Notes: a model not told the origin generated them from the letters alone. Positions 26,257 to 34,649 are shown, numbered from the stretch's first letter. The stretch is DNA of 64,000 nucleotides from Salinibacter ruber DSM 13855 (GCF_000013045.1 NC_007677.1:1674001-1738000); one strand, 5' to 3'. A program made the numbers and translations.

Positions 26257-26328
26257 TCTCGGCCAGTTACCGAGCGTGCACTGTGCTACGTGTCGACGGC
26301 ATGTGCACCCGTTCGGGAAGCCTGATCG

Positions 26329-27228
26329 TCACCCGGCCGTCTGCTCCCGGTAGACGGCCTCGATGCAGTCGGCAAGCGACAGTGCCCAGTCGAAGTTGAA
26401 GGCCTCGAAGCCGTCCAGCACCTTCGTCTGCTTCATCTCGTCTAAGGACGCCCCGGCCTGGCGCTGCTGCGTGACGTACTCATTGAGCGCCGAGAGAAAG
26501 TCGCGCATCACCAAGAGGTCCTCGCGCCCACCGGTGACGCCAAAGTCCGGGTTCCCGTGGCCGTGAATGACGATCGTATCGTCGTCGAGGGCCCCGTGGA
26601 TGGTTTCGAGACTGTCAATCCAGCCCTGCGAGTCCGCCCCCCCGCCGACATCGATAAAGGGATAGGCCCGGTTGAAAACCAGGTCGCCCACGTGGACGAT
26701 GTTCGCGTTCTCGAAGACGACGATCGCGTCGCCGCCCGTGTGGGCCGGGCCGCGGTAGCGAAGCGTGATCGTCTCGTCCCCGAGGGGCTCGGACCACGTG
26801 TCCTGGAACGTTTCCGTCGGGTACGTTTTCTCGTCGGCCGCTCCGTCTTCGGCGCCGGCCCGCATCAGCTCCGGCACGTTGGCGTGCGCCACGAGGCGGT
26901 CGGTGTGCCGGGCAAAGACGCCGTTGCCGCCGACGTGGTCGCCGTGGTGGTGTGTGTTGATGACCATCGCGAGGGGGCTGTCGGACCGTTCGCGGAGGCC
27001 GTTCCAACAGTCGGGTGCCGACTGGGGGGACTGCGTGTCGACGACTGCGATGCCGTCGTCGGTGGCGAGCCACCCGATGGTGCCCCCGCGCTGGGTAAAG
27101 GTCCCGATGCCGCCCCGGAGGGACGTGAAGCCGTCCGCGGAGGAGAGCCAAGGGGGGAGGGACGAGAGGGCCGGAGCGGCGGCGAGGGCAAGGCCGCATT
27201 GGCGGAGAAATGCACGGCGAGACGACAT
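26329..27228 (-). CDS. Tat-exported MBL-fold metallo-hydrolase
   Basis: The 299-residue product begins with a twin-arginine signal (SSRRAFLRQCGLALAAAPAL), so it is folded before export to the periplasm. The metallo-beta-lactamase core follows: INTHHHGDHVGGNGVFA (HxHxDH, about 94-99), a His in GPAHTGGDAIVVFE, the HVGDLVFNRAYPFIDVGGG stretch and GHGNPDF with a late His. This resembles the QuiP/SoxH-type periplasmic hydrolases; substrate unknown. It reads against the flanking men genes. ATG 27228 is used because it gives the Tat signal; upstream residues in the frame lack one. Confidence 0.88.
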   Translation of the reverse strand: MSSRRAFLRQCGLALAAAPALSSLPPWLSSADGFTSLRGGIGTFTQRGGTIGWLATDDGIAVVDTQSPQSAPDCWNGLRERSDSPLAMVINTHHHGDHVGGNGVFARHTDRLVAHANVPELMRAGAEDGAADEKTYPTETFQDTWSEPLGDETITLRYRGPAHTGGDAIVVFENANIVHVGDLVFNRAYPFIDVGGGADSQGWIDSLETIHGALDDDTIVIHGHGNPDFGVTGGREDLLVMRDFLSALNEYVTQQRQAGASLDEMKQTKVLDGFEAFNFDWALSLADCIEAVYREQTAG

Positions 27229-27445
27229 GGAATTGAGAGGAACTGTGGCGGTAAAATGCAGAACCCAACGTAGCCTCCGCCGGGGGCGAATTCCAGCGCA
27301 CCGGCCCGCGAAGAGACAAGATTTTCCAACCCCAGCGAGCCTCACACGCGAGGGGGAATGGGATCGTCTCCGTCCTCCAGGGCGTTGAGGTGTGCGCTTG
27401 TATGAACGCTCGTCTTGTTTGCTGCAACCCCCCGACTACTCACTC

Positions 27446-28360
27446 ATGAACGATTCGACGGACGCCCAGGACGTGAGCCAGGCACGTGTCTGGCTGTGGG
27501 CGGCCCGGCCCAAAACGCTCGGGGCGGCCGTTGCCCCTGTGCTCGTCGGGACGGGGATGGCCCTTGAGGCCGGCGCGTGGCACCTCCTCTCGGCGCTCCT
27601 GGCCCTTGCCGGGGCGGTGCTCATCCAGGTCGGGGTGAACTACCACAACGACTACGCCGACTACGTGCAGGGCGCGGACACCCAAGAGCGAGTGGGGCCG
27701 CTCCGGGTCACGCAGGCCGGGCTCGTGGCCCCTCAGACGATGCGACGGGCCACGATTCTGGTCTTCGGCCTCGCCGTGATGGCCGGCCTCTACCTCATCG
27801 CGCGGGGCGGGTGGCCCATTCTGGCCGTGGGCGTGGCGTCGATTGGGGCAGCCATCTGGTACACCGCGGGCCGGTATTCCCTCGCGGCCCTCGGGCTGGC
27901 CGATGTGTTTGTGTTCGTGTTCTTCGGCCCCGTGGCGGTGGGGGGCACCTACTACGTGCAGGCCCTGTCGCTGCCGACAGAGGTGCTCCTCGCCGGGGGC
28001 GGGCCGGGGCTGCTGTCGATCGGCATTCTACTGGTGAACAATGTTCGAGACGTGGCGGAAGACCGTCGGGCCGGCAAGCGGACGCTCGTCGTGCGCTTCG
28101 GCCGGCGATTTGGGGTCGCCGCGTACGGGGCCTGCCTGGTCGGGGCCCTGTTGCTCGCAGGACTTTTGGCAGCGGGCCTGTTCGGCACGACGCCTCACCC
28201 GTGGGCGGCCCTGCCCCTCGGGTTGCTCCCGCTCGCGATCGGGCCCATCCGGAGACTGTCCGAGACGACGGATCCGGAAAAGCTGAACCCACTGCTCGGG
28301 GCGACCGGCCGGATCCTGGTGCTGTGGGCCCTCCTCTTCGCCGTTGGCTGGAACCTCTGA
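27446..28360 (+). CDS. menA: 1,4-dihydroxy-2-naphthoate polyprenyltransferase
   Basis: MenA attaches the polyprenyl tail to 1,4-dihydroxy-2-naphthoate in the membrane. The 304-residue UbiA-family protein has eight to nine hydrophobic segments. It shows the first Asp-rich prenyl-diphosphate motif NYHNDYADYVQGAD (about 66-79) and the second Asp/Arg motif NNVRDVAEDRRAGKRTLVVRFGR (about 194-216). RPKTLGAAVAPVLVG near the start is MenA-typical. ATG 27446 (MNDSTDAQD) is used. It is followed by menC with only 7 bp between, so it is the first gene of the menA-menC-menE unit. Confidence 0.95.
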   Translation: MNDSTDAQDVSQARVWLWAARPKTLGAAVAPVLVGTGMALEAGAWHLLSALLALAGAVLIQVGVNYHNDYADYVQGADTQERVGPLRVTQAGLVAPQTMRRATILVFGLAVMAGLYLIARGGWPILAVGVASIGAAIWYTAGRYSLAALGLADVFVFVFFGPVAVGGTYYVQALSLPTEVLLAGGGPGLLSIGILLVNNVRDVAEDRRAGKRTLVVRFGRRFGVAAYGACLVGALLLAGLLAAGLFGTTPHPWAALPLGLLPLAIGPIRRLSETTDPEKLNPLLGATGRILVLWALLFAVGWNL

Positions 28361-28367
28361 TGCCCCC

Positions 28368-29474
28368 ATGCCTGTGACGATCTCGGAGGGTGCCTTGTAC
28401 AGGTACGCGCTTCCGCTCACCGCACCGCTCAAGCTGGGGAGCGAGGCGGTGACCCGGCGCCGAGGCGTGCTCGTGCGGCTGACGACGGAGGAGGGCTGCG
28501 TCGGCTGGGGCGACGCCGCGCCCTTGCCGGGCTTCAGTGACGAAACACGGGGGGACGTTGAACAGCACGCCCGCGCCGCACTTCCCCGCTGGACGGGCAC
28601 ATCCTTCTTCGACGCTCAGGGGGACCTCGACGCCATGCTGCAGGACCTTCCCTTCGAGGCGGAGGCGCCGTCGTCCTTCCGGTTTGCGATGGAGGGGGCT
28701 GTGGTGGGGGCCGCCGCTGCGGCCCACGAGGCGTCCGTTCCGGAGATGCTGGGGACGCCGCGACAAACCGTGGCGCTGAACGCTCTGCTTCCGCGCTCCG
28801 GGGCGAATGGCCCCACACAGGCCGTGCGGCGGCAAGAGGAGGGCTACCGGGCCGTCAAGGTGAAGGTGGGGCGGGGGGGGGTTGAAGAAGACGTTGAGCG
28901 CGTCCGGGCGATCCGGAAGGCCCTCGACGCGTCCGTTGCTCTTCGTGCCGACGCAAACCGCGCCTGGTCGTTTGATGAGGCCGTGACGTTCGCGGACGGC
29001 ATCGACGATCTGCACATCGCCTACGTGGAGGAGCCCCTCGCCGACCCAGCCCGCCTGGATGATTTCATCGAGAGAACGAGTCTCCCCGTGGCGCTCGACG
29101 AGACGACCCGGGAAGTCCCGCCCGCAACCCTCCGAGGCCTGCCGGGCGTGACGGCCGTCGTCCTCAAGCCGACGCTTCTCGGGGGCCTGCAGCGCACACG
29201 AGAGTGGGGGCGCGTCGCACGAGATGCGGGCGCAGCCCCCGTCCTCAGCGGCTCCTACGAGTCCGGGGTCGGGATTCAGATGCTCGTGGCGCTGGCGGCG
29301 TCCGGGCCGGCGGTGCCCGTGGGCCTTTCCACGTACGACCGCCTCGCGGCCGACGTGTACGCCCCTCCGCTCCCGATCGGCGGCCCGAACGTGGACGTGC
29401 CCGCCGTCGCGACGCCCTCCACGGCCCGCATCGCGTGGGAGCGGCTCGATCTCATCGAACGCGTTTCGGCCTGA
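28368..29474 (+). CDS. menC: o-Succinylbenzoate synthase
   Basis: MenC dehydrates SHCHC to o-succinylbenzoate. The 368-residue enolase-superfamily protein carries the catalytic-type YRAVKVKVG lysine, the metal ligands in LRADANRAW (Asp), VEEPL (Glu) and VALDET (Asp), and a late catalytic-type Lys in VVLKPTLLGG. The N-terminal capping domain starts ALYRYALPLTAPLKLGSE. Length and order are normal for MenC/dipeptide-epimerase-like enzymes; the position between menA and menE supports MenC. ATG 28368 is used; an ATG at 28360 is out of frame. Confidence 0.93.
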   Translation: MPVTISEGALYRYALPLTAPLKLGSEAVTRRRGVLVRLTTEEGCVGWGDAAPLPGFSDETRGDVEQHARAALPRWTGTSFFDAQGDLDAMLQDLPFEAEAPSSFRFAMEGAVVGAAAAAHEASVPEMLGTPRQTVALNALLPRSGANGPTQAVRRQEEGYRAVKVKVGRGGVEEDVERVRAIRKALDASVALRADANRAWSFDEAVTFADGIDDLHIAYVEEPLADPARLDDFIERTSLPVALDETTREVPPATLRGLPGVTAVVLKPTLLGGLQRTREWGRVARDAGAAPVLSGSYESGVGIQMLVALAASGPAVPVGLSTYDRLAADVYAPPLPIGGPNVDVPAVATPSTARIAWERLDLIERVSA

Positions 29475-29484
29475 TCCGCACACC

Positions 29485-30912
29485 ATGGCTGCCGGCCCCC
29501 ATGCCCCGTGTCCGATTCATTGCCACGCCCAGGCGCGTCCCGATGCCTTGGCGCTCTGGACGTCCGACCGACGGTGGACGTACGCGGCACTTGACGCAGC
29601 GGTCGCGGCCACCGGGCGGCACCTGCGGGAGCGGGGGTGGGCCGACGGGGCACGCGTCGCGCTTCGGCTGCCGCGAGGACCGGCGTTTGTGGTGCTGCTG
29701 TGGGCCTTGTGGCGCGAGGGGGCCGTGGCCGCCCCGATCAGTACCCGCCTCCCGGACGTGGAGGCCTGGCGGGCCACGAGTCGGCTCCACGCCCGTGGTC
29801 TCATCACCCGGAACCGTGAGGCGCTAAACGAAGGAGACGGGGGGGCAGACGCCGTGCCTCCTGAGTCGATCGTGGTCCGGAACGTCACGAGCAGGCCCGC
29901 GTCGACCGCCCGGCCGATCCGTCGCCGGGCGACCATTCTCTTCACGTCCGGCAGCACGGGCCGTCCGACCGCCGTCCTGCACTCCTGGGCAAATCACCTG
30001 TACAGCGCGAAGGGGGCGAACGCGAACGTACCCCTCCGGGCCGGGGATCGGTGGCTGCTTTCGCTGCCGTTGTATCACGTGGGGGGACTGGCCATCCTCG
30101 TTCGGTGTGCGCTGGCCGGGGCCGCCGTCGCGGTGCCGGGCCGGGACGCGTCTGTTTCGGAGGCGGTGGCTACGACCGGGGCGACCCACCTGTCCCTCGT
30201 GCCGACCCAGCTCCGTCGCCTCCTGGATGCACGACAGGGGCGGGCCCCGGAGCGGGTGCGCGCCGTCCTCGTCGGAGGGGGGCCCATCCCGTCCGGACTC
30301 CTGCGCCGGGGCTCCGATCGGGGATGGCCCCTGCACACCAGCTACGGCTCCACCGAGATGGCATCGCAGATCACCACGACATCCCCTGGGGCCTCGCGTG
30401 CGGACCTGCAGACGGCCGGGCGCCGGCTCCCGCACCGCCGCGTGCAGATTGCGGAGGACGGCCACATCCTCGTTGCGGGGCCGTCCTTGTGCGTGGGCGT
30501 AATCGAAGGGGACACCATCCAGGATCCGCGCGAAGACGGCTGGTACCCGACGGGCGACGTGGGGCACTTCGATGCACAGGGACGCCTCCACGTGCAGGGG
30601 CGTGTCGATCGGCAGTTCGTCTCGGGGGGGGAGAACATCCAGCCCGAAGAGATTGAGGCGGCGCTTGAACGGGTCGACGAGATCGAGCGGGCGGTGGTCG
30701 TGGCGGTTCCTCACGAGGCCTACGGGCATCGGCCCGTGGCCTTCGTCCGGACGCGCGGCCCCCTGCGGCCGGACGCCTGGCGCCAGACGCTGTCGACGTC
30801 CCTCCCCAAATTTAAGCTCCCGGATGCCATTCGCTCCCTTCCCGAGGCCGCCGTGGACGGGCAGTTGAAAGTGGACCATGAGGCCCTGCGTCAACGGGCC
30901 CGGAGGGGGTAG
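29485..30912 (+). CDS. menE: o-Succinylbenzoate-CoA ligase
   Basis: MenE activates o-succinylbenzoate with CoA and ATP. The 475-residue acyl-CoA-synthetase family protein has the P-loop ILFTSGSTGRPTAV (about 150), PLYHVGGLAIL, the TSYGSTEM motif (about 290), the DGWYPTGDVGHFD hinge region, VQGRVDRQFVSGGENIQPEEIE and the C-terminal lysine region LPKFKLPDAI. Size fits MenE, shorter than fatty-acyl ligases. menC ends 10 bp upstream. The next men genes, menB and menH, are not in the window. The C-terminus is strongly basic (RQRARRG), unusual against the acidic proteome. Confidence 0.93.
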   Translation: MAAGPHAPCPIHCHAQARPDALALWTSDRRWTYAALDAAVAATGRHLRERGWADGARVALRLPRGPAFVVLLWALWREGAVAAPISTRLPDVEAWRATSRLHARGLITRNREALNEGDGGADAVPPESIVVRNVTSRPASTARPIRRRATILFTSGSTGRPTAVLHSWANHLYSAKGANANVPLRAGDRWLLSLPLYHVGGLAILVRCALAGAAVAVPGRDASVSEAVATTGATHLSLVPTQLRRLLDARQGRAPERVRAVLVGGGPIPSGLLRRGSDRGWPLHTSYGSTEMASQITTTSPGASRADLQTAGRRLPHRRVQIAEDGHILVAGPSLCVGVIEGDTIQDPREDGWYPTGDVGHFDAQGRLHVQGRVDRQFVSGGENIQPEEIEAALERVDEIERAVVVAVPHEAYGHRPVAFVRTRGPLRPDAWRQTLSTSLPKFKLPDAIRSLPEAAVDGQLKVDHEALRQRARRG

Positions 30913-31052
30913 AAGAAACGGTGCCCGGTGCCCAGAAGATCGGGATTGCGTTCGGAAAACGATGCAGGACTGTTGCATTCGGCGGGCCTGCCCGTTTCCT
31001 TGGGGACACGTCAGCAGCCGATGAGCACCCCTCTTCGATACGTCCCGAAATT

Positions 31053-31064
31053 GGAAGCGCTTCC
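31053..31064. promoter_or_regulatory. LacI-type operator-like palindrome before the acetyltransferase gene
   Basis: GGAAGCGCTTCC is a perfect palindrome ending 3 bases before the ATG at 31068. Its centre AAGCGCTT is of the kind bound by LacI-family repressors. The reverse complement with flanks, TCGGAAGCGCTTCCAA, matches 14 of 16 positions of a site upstream of hppD. It could equally be an RNA hairpin hiding the ribosome binding site. Confidence 0.4.
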
Positions 31065-31067
31065 GAA

Positions 31068-31679
31068 ATGGATACACCGCCCCCTGTTCCCGACGTGACG
31101 CCGCTGCGCGGAGAGCGGGTCACGTTTACGCCGCTCCGAATGGAAAACATCCACACGCACTTCCGCTGGAACAACGACCCGGAATTGAATCGCCTCGACA
31201 GTGAGGTTCCGTACGAGGAGGAGTCGTTCGGGGCGTTTAAGGGGCGGTTCGAGCGCATGTGTGAAGAGTCGTCCCCCTCGACCCGGACGTTCGAAATTCA
31301 TGCCCTCGAAGAGGACACGCTCATCGGCGTGGCCTATGCGGCGCACATCAATCCGCACAGCCGCCACGCGAAGGTCGGCATCACGATTGGGGATCGGGAC
31401 TACTGGGGCCGTGGCTACGGTCGCGCCTCGTTTGAGATGCTGCTCTCGTACTGCTTCGATCAGGGAAACCTGCACCGCGTGAGCGCGGAGACCTTCGAGT
31501 ACCACACGGCGTGGCGGGACCTGATCGAAGGAATGGGATTCACGAGGGAAGGAACGGCGCGGGACTACCTGCGCCGAGACGGGCGCTACTGGGACAAGGG
31601 CCTGTACGCCCTCTTGGCACCAGCGTATCGGGCACGCCGAGGGGAGGCACGGCAGGAGCCGTCCGTGGAGGCGGCGTGA
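31068..31679 (+). CDS. GNAT-family acetyltransferase
   Basis: The 203-residue product has an RimJ/RimL-like GNAT domain: VTFTPLRMENIHTHFRWNNDPELN at the start, IHALEEDTLIGVAYAAHIN, the acetyl-CoA loop IGDRDYWGRGYGRASFEMLL (Q/RxxGxG/A-like) and NLHRVSAETFEYHTAWRDLIEGMGF. The R-D-Y-L-R-R-D-G-RYWDKGLYALL end is typical of this subgroup, which acetylates amino groups of proteins, sugars or antibiotics. Substrate unknown. ATG 31068 (MDTPPPVPDV) is used. It is preceded by a palindrome and by a non-coding stretch after menE, so it is probably a separate unit. Confidence 0.87.
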   Translation: MDTPPPVPDVTPLRGERVTFTPLRMENIHTHFRWNNDPELNRLDSEVPYEEESFGAFKGRFERMCEESSPSTRTFEIHALEEDTLIGVAYAAHINPHSRHAKVGITIGDRDYWGRGYGRASFEMLLSYCFDQGNLHRVSAETFEYHTAWRDLIEGMGFTREGTARDYLRRDGRYWDKGLYALLAPAYRARRGEARQEPSVEAA

Positions 31680-31740
31680 GGAGGCCTGCGGGAAAGAGGG
31701 GCGGGGAACGGAGGGGCGAGTCGGGCCCCGCGGCGGGACG

Positions 31741-32856
31741 CTAATCGGCCAGGCGCTCCAGCCAGACGACCAGGAGGTCGTCCTCAAAGCTGTCGGAGGG
31801 GCTTCGGGACAGAACCCCGTCCAGCAGGGCCTGAATTGGGGCGTCGCCGCCGTAGGCCTCCACGGCGAGGTCTCGGACGCCGTCCTCGCCCAGCATGCTG
31901 CCGTCCTGGGTGTGCTGCTCCGTGAGGCCGTCGGTGTAGGACACCAGGGCGGTGCTCGGGTCGAGGTCCAACGAGACCTCCGAGAAGCGTACGTCCTCTT
32001 CCAGGCCCAGGATCAGGTCGCTGTGCTCATGAATTGTGGCTCCGTCTGGACGTACCAGGACGGGGCGGCAGTGGCCCGCGTTCGCGTACGTGACGGTGTG
32101 GGCGTGAGGGTCCCAGTGGAGGAGCAGAAACGTTGCGAACGTGTCCTCCAGCACATCGTCGTTGAGGAGCATATCGTTCAGCTCGCCCATCAGGGCGGCC
32201 GGGGAGGTCGACTCCTCCAGCAAGGTGTGGAGGGTGCCCCGCACGTAGCTTAGGAAGCTGAAGGCGTAGAATTTGGCCCGGAGGCCCTTGCCCATCACGT
32301 CCCCAATCGTGAGGAAGTAGGTGCCCTCGTCGGTCTCCGTCCAGTCGAAGAGGTCGCCGCCGCCCTGCTCGCGGGACTCGCTGTAAAAGTCGAGCTCGTA
32401 GCCGCCAATTTCCGGCGTCTCGTCCGGCAGGAGGCGGTTGGAAAAGTCGCGCCCGATTTCCGCGTCGAGCTGGGTCTGGAACATGTCGATGCGTTCCAGG
32501 AGGCGCTCCACCCGGGAGAGCAACGTTTCCATGTCGAAGGGCTTGGTGATGTAGTCGTCCACGCCCTTCCGCTCGCCCTGCTGGCGCGCCTCTTCGTCGG
32601 CCCGGGCCGTGAGGAAGATGAACGGAATGACGCGCGTGTTCTTGTCGGTTTGTAGGGCCGACTGCAGCGCGAAGCCGTCCATCTTCGGCATCATGATGTC
32701 CGATATGATCAGGTCGGGGATGGTCTCCTCAATTTGATCCAGGGCCTCCTCGCCATTTGTGGCGGTGTAGACCTCGTAGTGCTTGCCGAGGCGGTACTTC
32801 AGAAGCTCCCGAACCGTGCTATCATCCTCGACAACTAAAATAGTGTGTTCAGCCAT
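31741..32856 (-). CDS. Response-regulator SpoIIE/PP2C serine phosphatase (RsbU-like)
   Basis: The 371-residue product joins a receiver domain (1-125) to a SpoIIE-type PP2C phosphatase domain (from about 150). The receiver has VVEDD, the phosphoacceptor Asp in LIISDIMMPKMDG (about 56) and the Lys in YITKPFD. The phosphatase domain has EQGGGDLFDW, LTIGDVMGKGLRAKF, VSYTDGLTEQ and DDLLVVWLE, with the metal-binding aspartates kept. It should dephosphorylate an anti-anti-sigma STAS protein once phosphorylated by a histidine kinase that is not seen here. The start overlaps the preceding HATPase gene by 22 nt. It is the last gene of the partner-switch operon and converges on the acetyltransferase gene. 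Confidence 0.93.
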   Translation of the reverse strand: MAEHTILVVEDDSTVRELLKYRLGKHYEVYTATNGEEALDQIEETIPDLIISDIMMPKMDGFALQSALQTDKNTRVIPFIFLTARADEEARQQGERKGVDDYITKPFDMETLLSRVERLLERIDMFQTQLDAEIGRDFSNRLLPDETPEIGGYELDFYSESREQGGGDLFDWTETDEGTYFLTIGDVMGKGLRAKFYAFSFLSYVRGTLHTLLEESTSPAALMGELNDMLLNDDVLEDTFATFLLLHWDPHAHTVTYANAGHCRPVLVRPDGATIHEHSDLILGLEEDVRFSEVSLDLDPSTALVSYTDGLTEQHTQDGSMLGEDGVRDLAVEAYGGDAPIQALLDGVLSRSPSDSFEDDLLVVWLERLAD

Positions 32857-33284
32857 GGATCGTGGTCGGAGGGGATGATAAATTCGAAGCGGTGAAGGCC
32901 GTCCTCCGTCGGCGAATACGAAAGGTCATCGGTGCACGTCTTGATGATCCGGAGGCCCATGCCGCGCTCCGGGAAGGCCTCCGGGTCCTCGTCGTCGGCC
33001 GGGAGGTAGGAGGTGAGGTCGAAGCCGTCCGAGTTGTCGAGCACCGAGCAGGTCACCCGCTGGGCGTCACAGGTCAGCCGGATTTCAACCATCGGGGTGC
33101 CGTTCCGGAAGCGGGCGTGCTGGTGGAGGTTCGCAATCCACTCGTGGAGCACAAGGCACGTGCAGTGAAGCGTTTCGTCGTCGATTGCGCCGTCTTGTTG
33201 AGAGACGGGCCAATCATCAGAGAGGGTACGCACCTCGTCGATCGCCCGATCGAGGTCCGTGTACGTCTTCGTAAAGGGGTCCAT
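32835..33284 (-). CDS. Serine kinase / anti-sigma factor, RsbW-like HATPase
   Basis: The 149-residue protein is a HATPase_c_2 domain of the RsbW/SpoIIAB type: N-box LVLHEWIANLHQHARF (about 46-61), G1 region LDNSDGFDLTSYLP, G2 region RGMGLRIIKTCTD and a final FEFIIP strand. In partner switching such a kinase phosphorylates a STAS antagonist and binds a target, often a sigma factor. The G1 box reads DNSDGFD rather than the usual DxGxG, so its ATP affinity may differ. It sits between the STAS gene (66 bp upstream) and the PP2C gene (22-nt overlap). Confidence 0.87.
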   Translation of the reverse strand: MDPFTKTYTDLDRAIDEVRTLSDDWPVSQQDGAIDDETLHCTCLVLHEWIANLHQHARFRNGTPMVEIRLTCDAQRVTCSVLDNSDGFDLTSYLPADDEDPEAFPERGMGLRIIKTCTDDLSYSPTEDGLHRFEFIIPSDHDPWLNTLF

Positions 33285-33350
33285 GGAGCCGGATCTGTGT
33301 CCAACAAGGCAGGCCGCCGTTGATGCAGACGCCCAGGGTGGGGCGATCGG

Positions 33351-33692
33351 CTATCCCGAAAACGCCTCGCGGGCGGCGTCCACGGACGGGAATTGGCGAA
33401 AGACCTTGTACGTTCGGGTCAACTGGACGACCACCTGAACCGGCTCCGACACGTCCGCGAAGGCGACCTTTCCGTCGTCCGGCGAGATGGCCCGGTACAG
33501 CGAAAAGATGGACCCGAGGCCGGTGGAGTCGAGCACTTCTGTGTCGGAAAAGTCGAGAATAAACTGCCGAACGCCGTCGTCAACGTGCTCCTGGAATGTC
33601 TCCTTGAAGTCGTCTGCGTTCCGAAAGTCTAAGGCTTCCCCAACATGGATGATGACGGTTTCGGAGGAAGCGGTCTCGGCGTCAAAGCTCAT
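33351..33692 (-). CDS. STAS-domain anti-anti-sigma (RsbV-like) protein
   Basis: The 113-residue protein is a single STAS domain with the phosphorylatable Ser in FSDTEVLDSTGLGSIFSLYR (about 51-70) and the conserved N-terminal FRNADDFKETF. When unphosphorylated it would bind the RsbW-like kinase and release its partner; the PP2C protein two genes downstream would reactivate it. It is the first gene of the three-gene unit and has a good promoter 140 bp upstream. Confidence 0.9.
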   Translation of the reverse strand: MSFDAETASSETVIIHVGEALDFRNADDFKETFQEHVDDGVRQFILDFSDTEVLDSTGLGSIFSLYRAISPDDGKVAFADVSEPVQVVVQLTRTYKVFRQFPSVDAAREAFSG

Positions 33693-33837
33693 GATGGTGA
33701 AACGAGTCGTCTAGACGGAGAGTGGTGAGGAGAAGGTGTGCCGCAGGAACGCAGCGTGGGGCGTAAGGCCCCTCCAAAGCAAAGGGGCCAAGTGCGTGTG
33801 GGAGAGCCCCGGGGGATGAGAGAACAAAATCAATGCC

Positions 33838-33866
33838 AATATAACGGATAGGGGCCGGACTGTGAA
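33838..33866 (-). promoter_or_regulatory. Sigma-70-like promoter for the STAS/HATPase/PP2C operon
   Basis: On the minus strand, -35 TTCACA (33866-33861) and -10 TATATT (33843-33838) are separated by exactly 17 bases, each one mismatch from consensus. The leader to the STAS start codon at 33692 would be about 140 nt. Confidence 0.6.
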
Positions 33867-33937
33867 ACGACGCCCCAGGCGCCGCCATTGCTGCCTTGAA
33901 GAAAGTAAAGCCTGCGGGGAATATTGGGGCGCCAGTT

Positions 33938-33953
33938 TGGATCAATGGATCCA
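33938..33953. promoter_or_regulatory. Inverted repeat TGGATC-4-GATCCA, possible operator
   Basis: Six-base arms at 33938-33943 and 33948-33953 with AATG between. It lies between the divergent promoters of the partner-switch and LPS operons. Short enough to be chance. Confidence 0.3.
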
Positions 33954-34028
33954 CACAAACACAAAGCTGGTGGAATTTGTGATCCGCGCTGCACAACAAA
34001 AAGGTTAAATTGAGAAAAATAGGAAATC

Positions 34029-34649
34029 GTGACTCAATTGCACTGGGGCCGGCGTTCTGTGTTGGGGCTGTTGGTCTACGTGGCCGTGGGGGGAGGGCTT
34101 CTGGCCGGCGGCTGCGAGCACCGAACGCGACCGGGAGGAACCGACCGGGACAAAACGACGAGGGGACCGACGCCCAAACACGTGAGTTGGGATGCCGCGT
34201 TCAACATGTCGGAGGACGGACGACCGCGGGCCGTTCTCCGGGCTCGTCGGATGGAGCAGTACCAGACCGACGACAGTACCTACTCGGTCTGGCGCTCGAT
34301 GGACGACACGACGAAGGTGCGGGTGTACCTTTTCGACGAAGAAGGTGATTCTTCGGCCACCGTCACGGCCGACAGTTTGGTGTTTCAGGACCAGAAGGGC
34401 GTGCTGGATGCGTACCGAAACGTGGTCGTGACCACCGAAGATAACAAACGGCTCGAAAGCGAACACCTTACGTGGCACCAGGCCGACCGGACGATCCGCA
34501 CCCGCCGGTTCGTGCGCATCCGCACGCCCTCGGAAGTGGTTCAGGGGGACGGGCTCGTCGCGGACGAGGATCTCGAAACGTACCAGCTCGGACGGTTTTC
34601 GGCGGAGGTGGACGTCGACGAGGACGACGACACGGATGAACAGCAGTGA
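34029..34649 (+). CDS. lptC: LPS export periplasmic protein LptC, lipoprotein form
   Basis: The 206-residue product begins at GTG 34029 with a hydrophobic segment and a lipobox-like LLAGGC (about 25-30). This fits LptC-type proteins of Bacteroidota, where the anchor can be a lipid rather than a TM. The body has the LptC/OstA-like repeats: RAVLRARRMEQYQTDDSTYSVW, TVTADSLVFQDQKGVLDAYRNVVVTTED and RRFVRIRTPSEVVQGDGLVADEDL. LptC passes LPS from the inner-membrane LptBFG complex to the periplasmic bridge. The C-terminus is very acidic. The OstA-like gene follows after 125 bp. Confidence 0.85.
   Translation: MTQLHWGRRSVLGLLVYVAVGGGLLAGGCEHRTRPGGTDRDKTTRGPTPKHVSWDAAFNMSEDGRPRAVLRARRMEQYQTDDSTYSVWRSMDDTTKVRVYLFDEEGDSSATVTADSLVFQDQKGVLDAYRNVVVTTEDNKRLESEHLTWHQADRTIRTRRFVRIRTPSEVVQGDGLVADEDLETYQLGRFSAEVDVDEDDDTDEQQ

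Larger units (their letters stand above)
33693..34028. other. Divergent promoter region between the partner switch and lptC
   Basis: The 336 bases hold a strong minus-strand promoter (33838-33866) and an inverted repeat TGGATC/GATCCA at 33938-33953. AT content rises near 33990-34020. No open frame looks coding. It controls the partner-switch operon and very likely the LPS export operon in the opposite direction. Confidence 0.55.

Noticed and set aside
27795-29486. Minus-strand open frame of 563 codons across menA-menC
   Set aside because: It covers parts of two well-supported genes and has no domain or signal; a shadow of high third-position GC.
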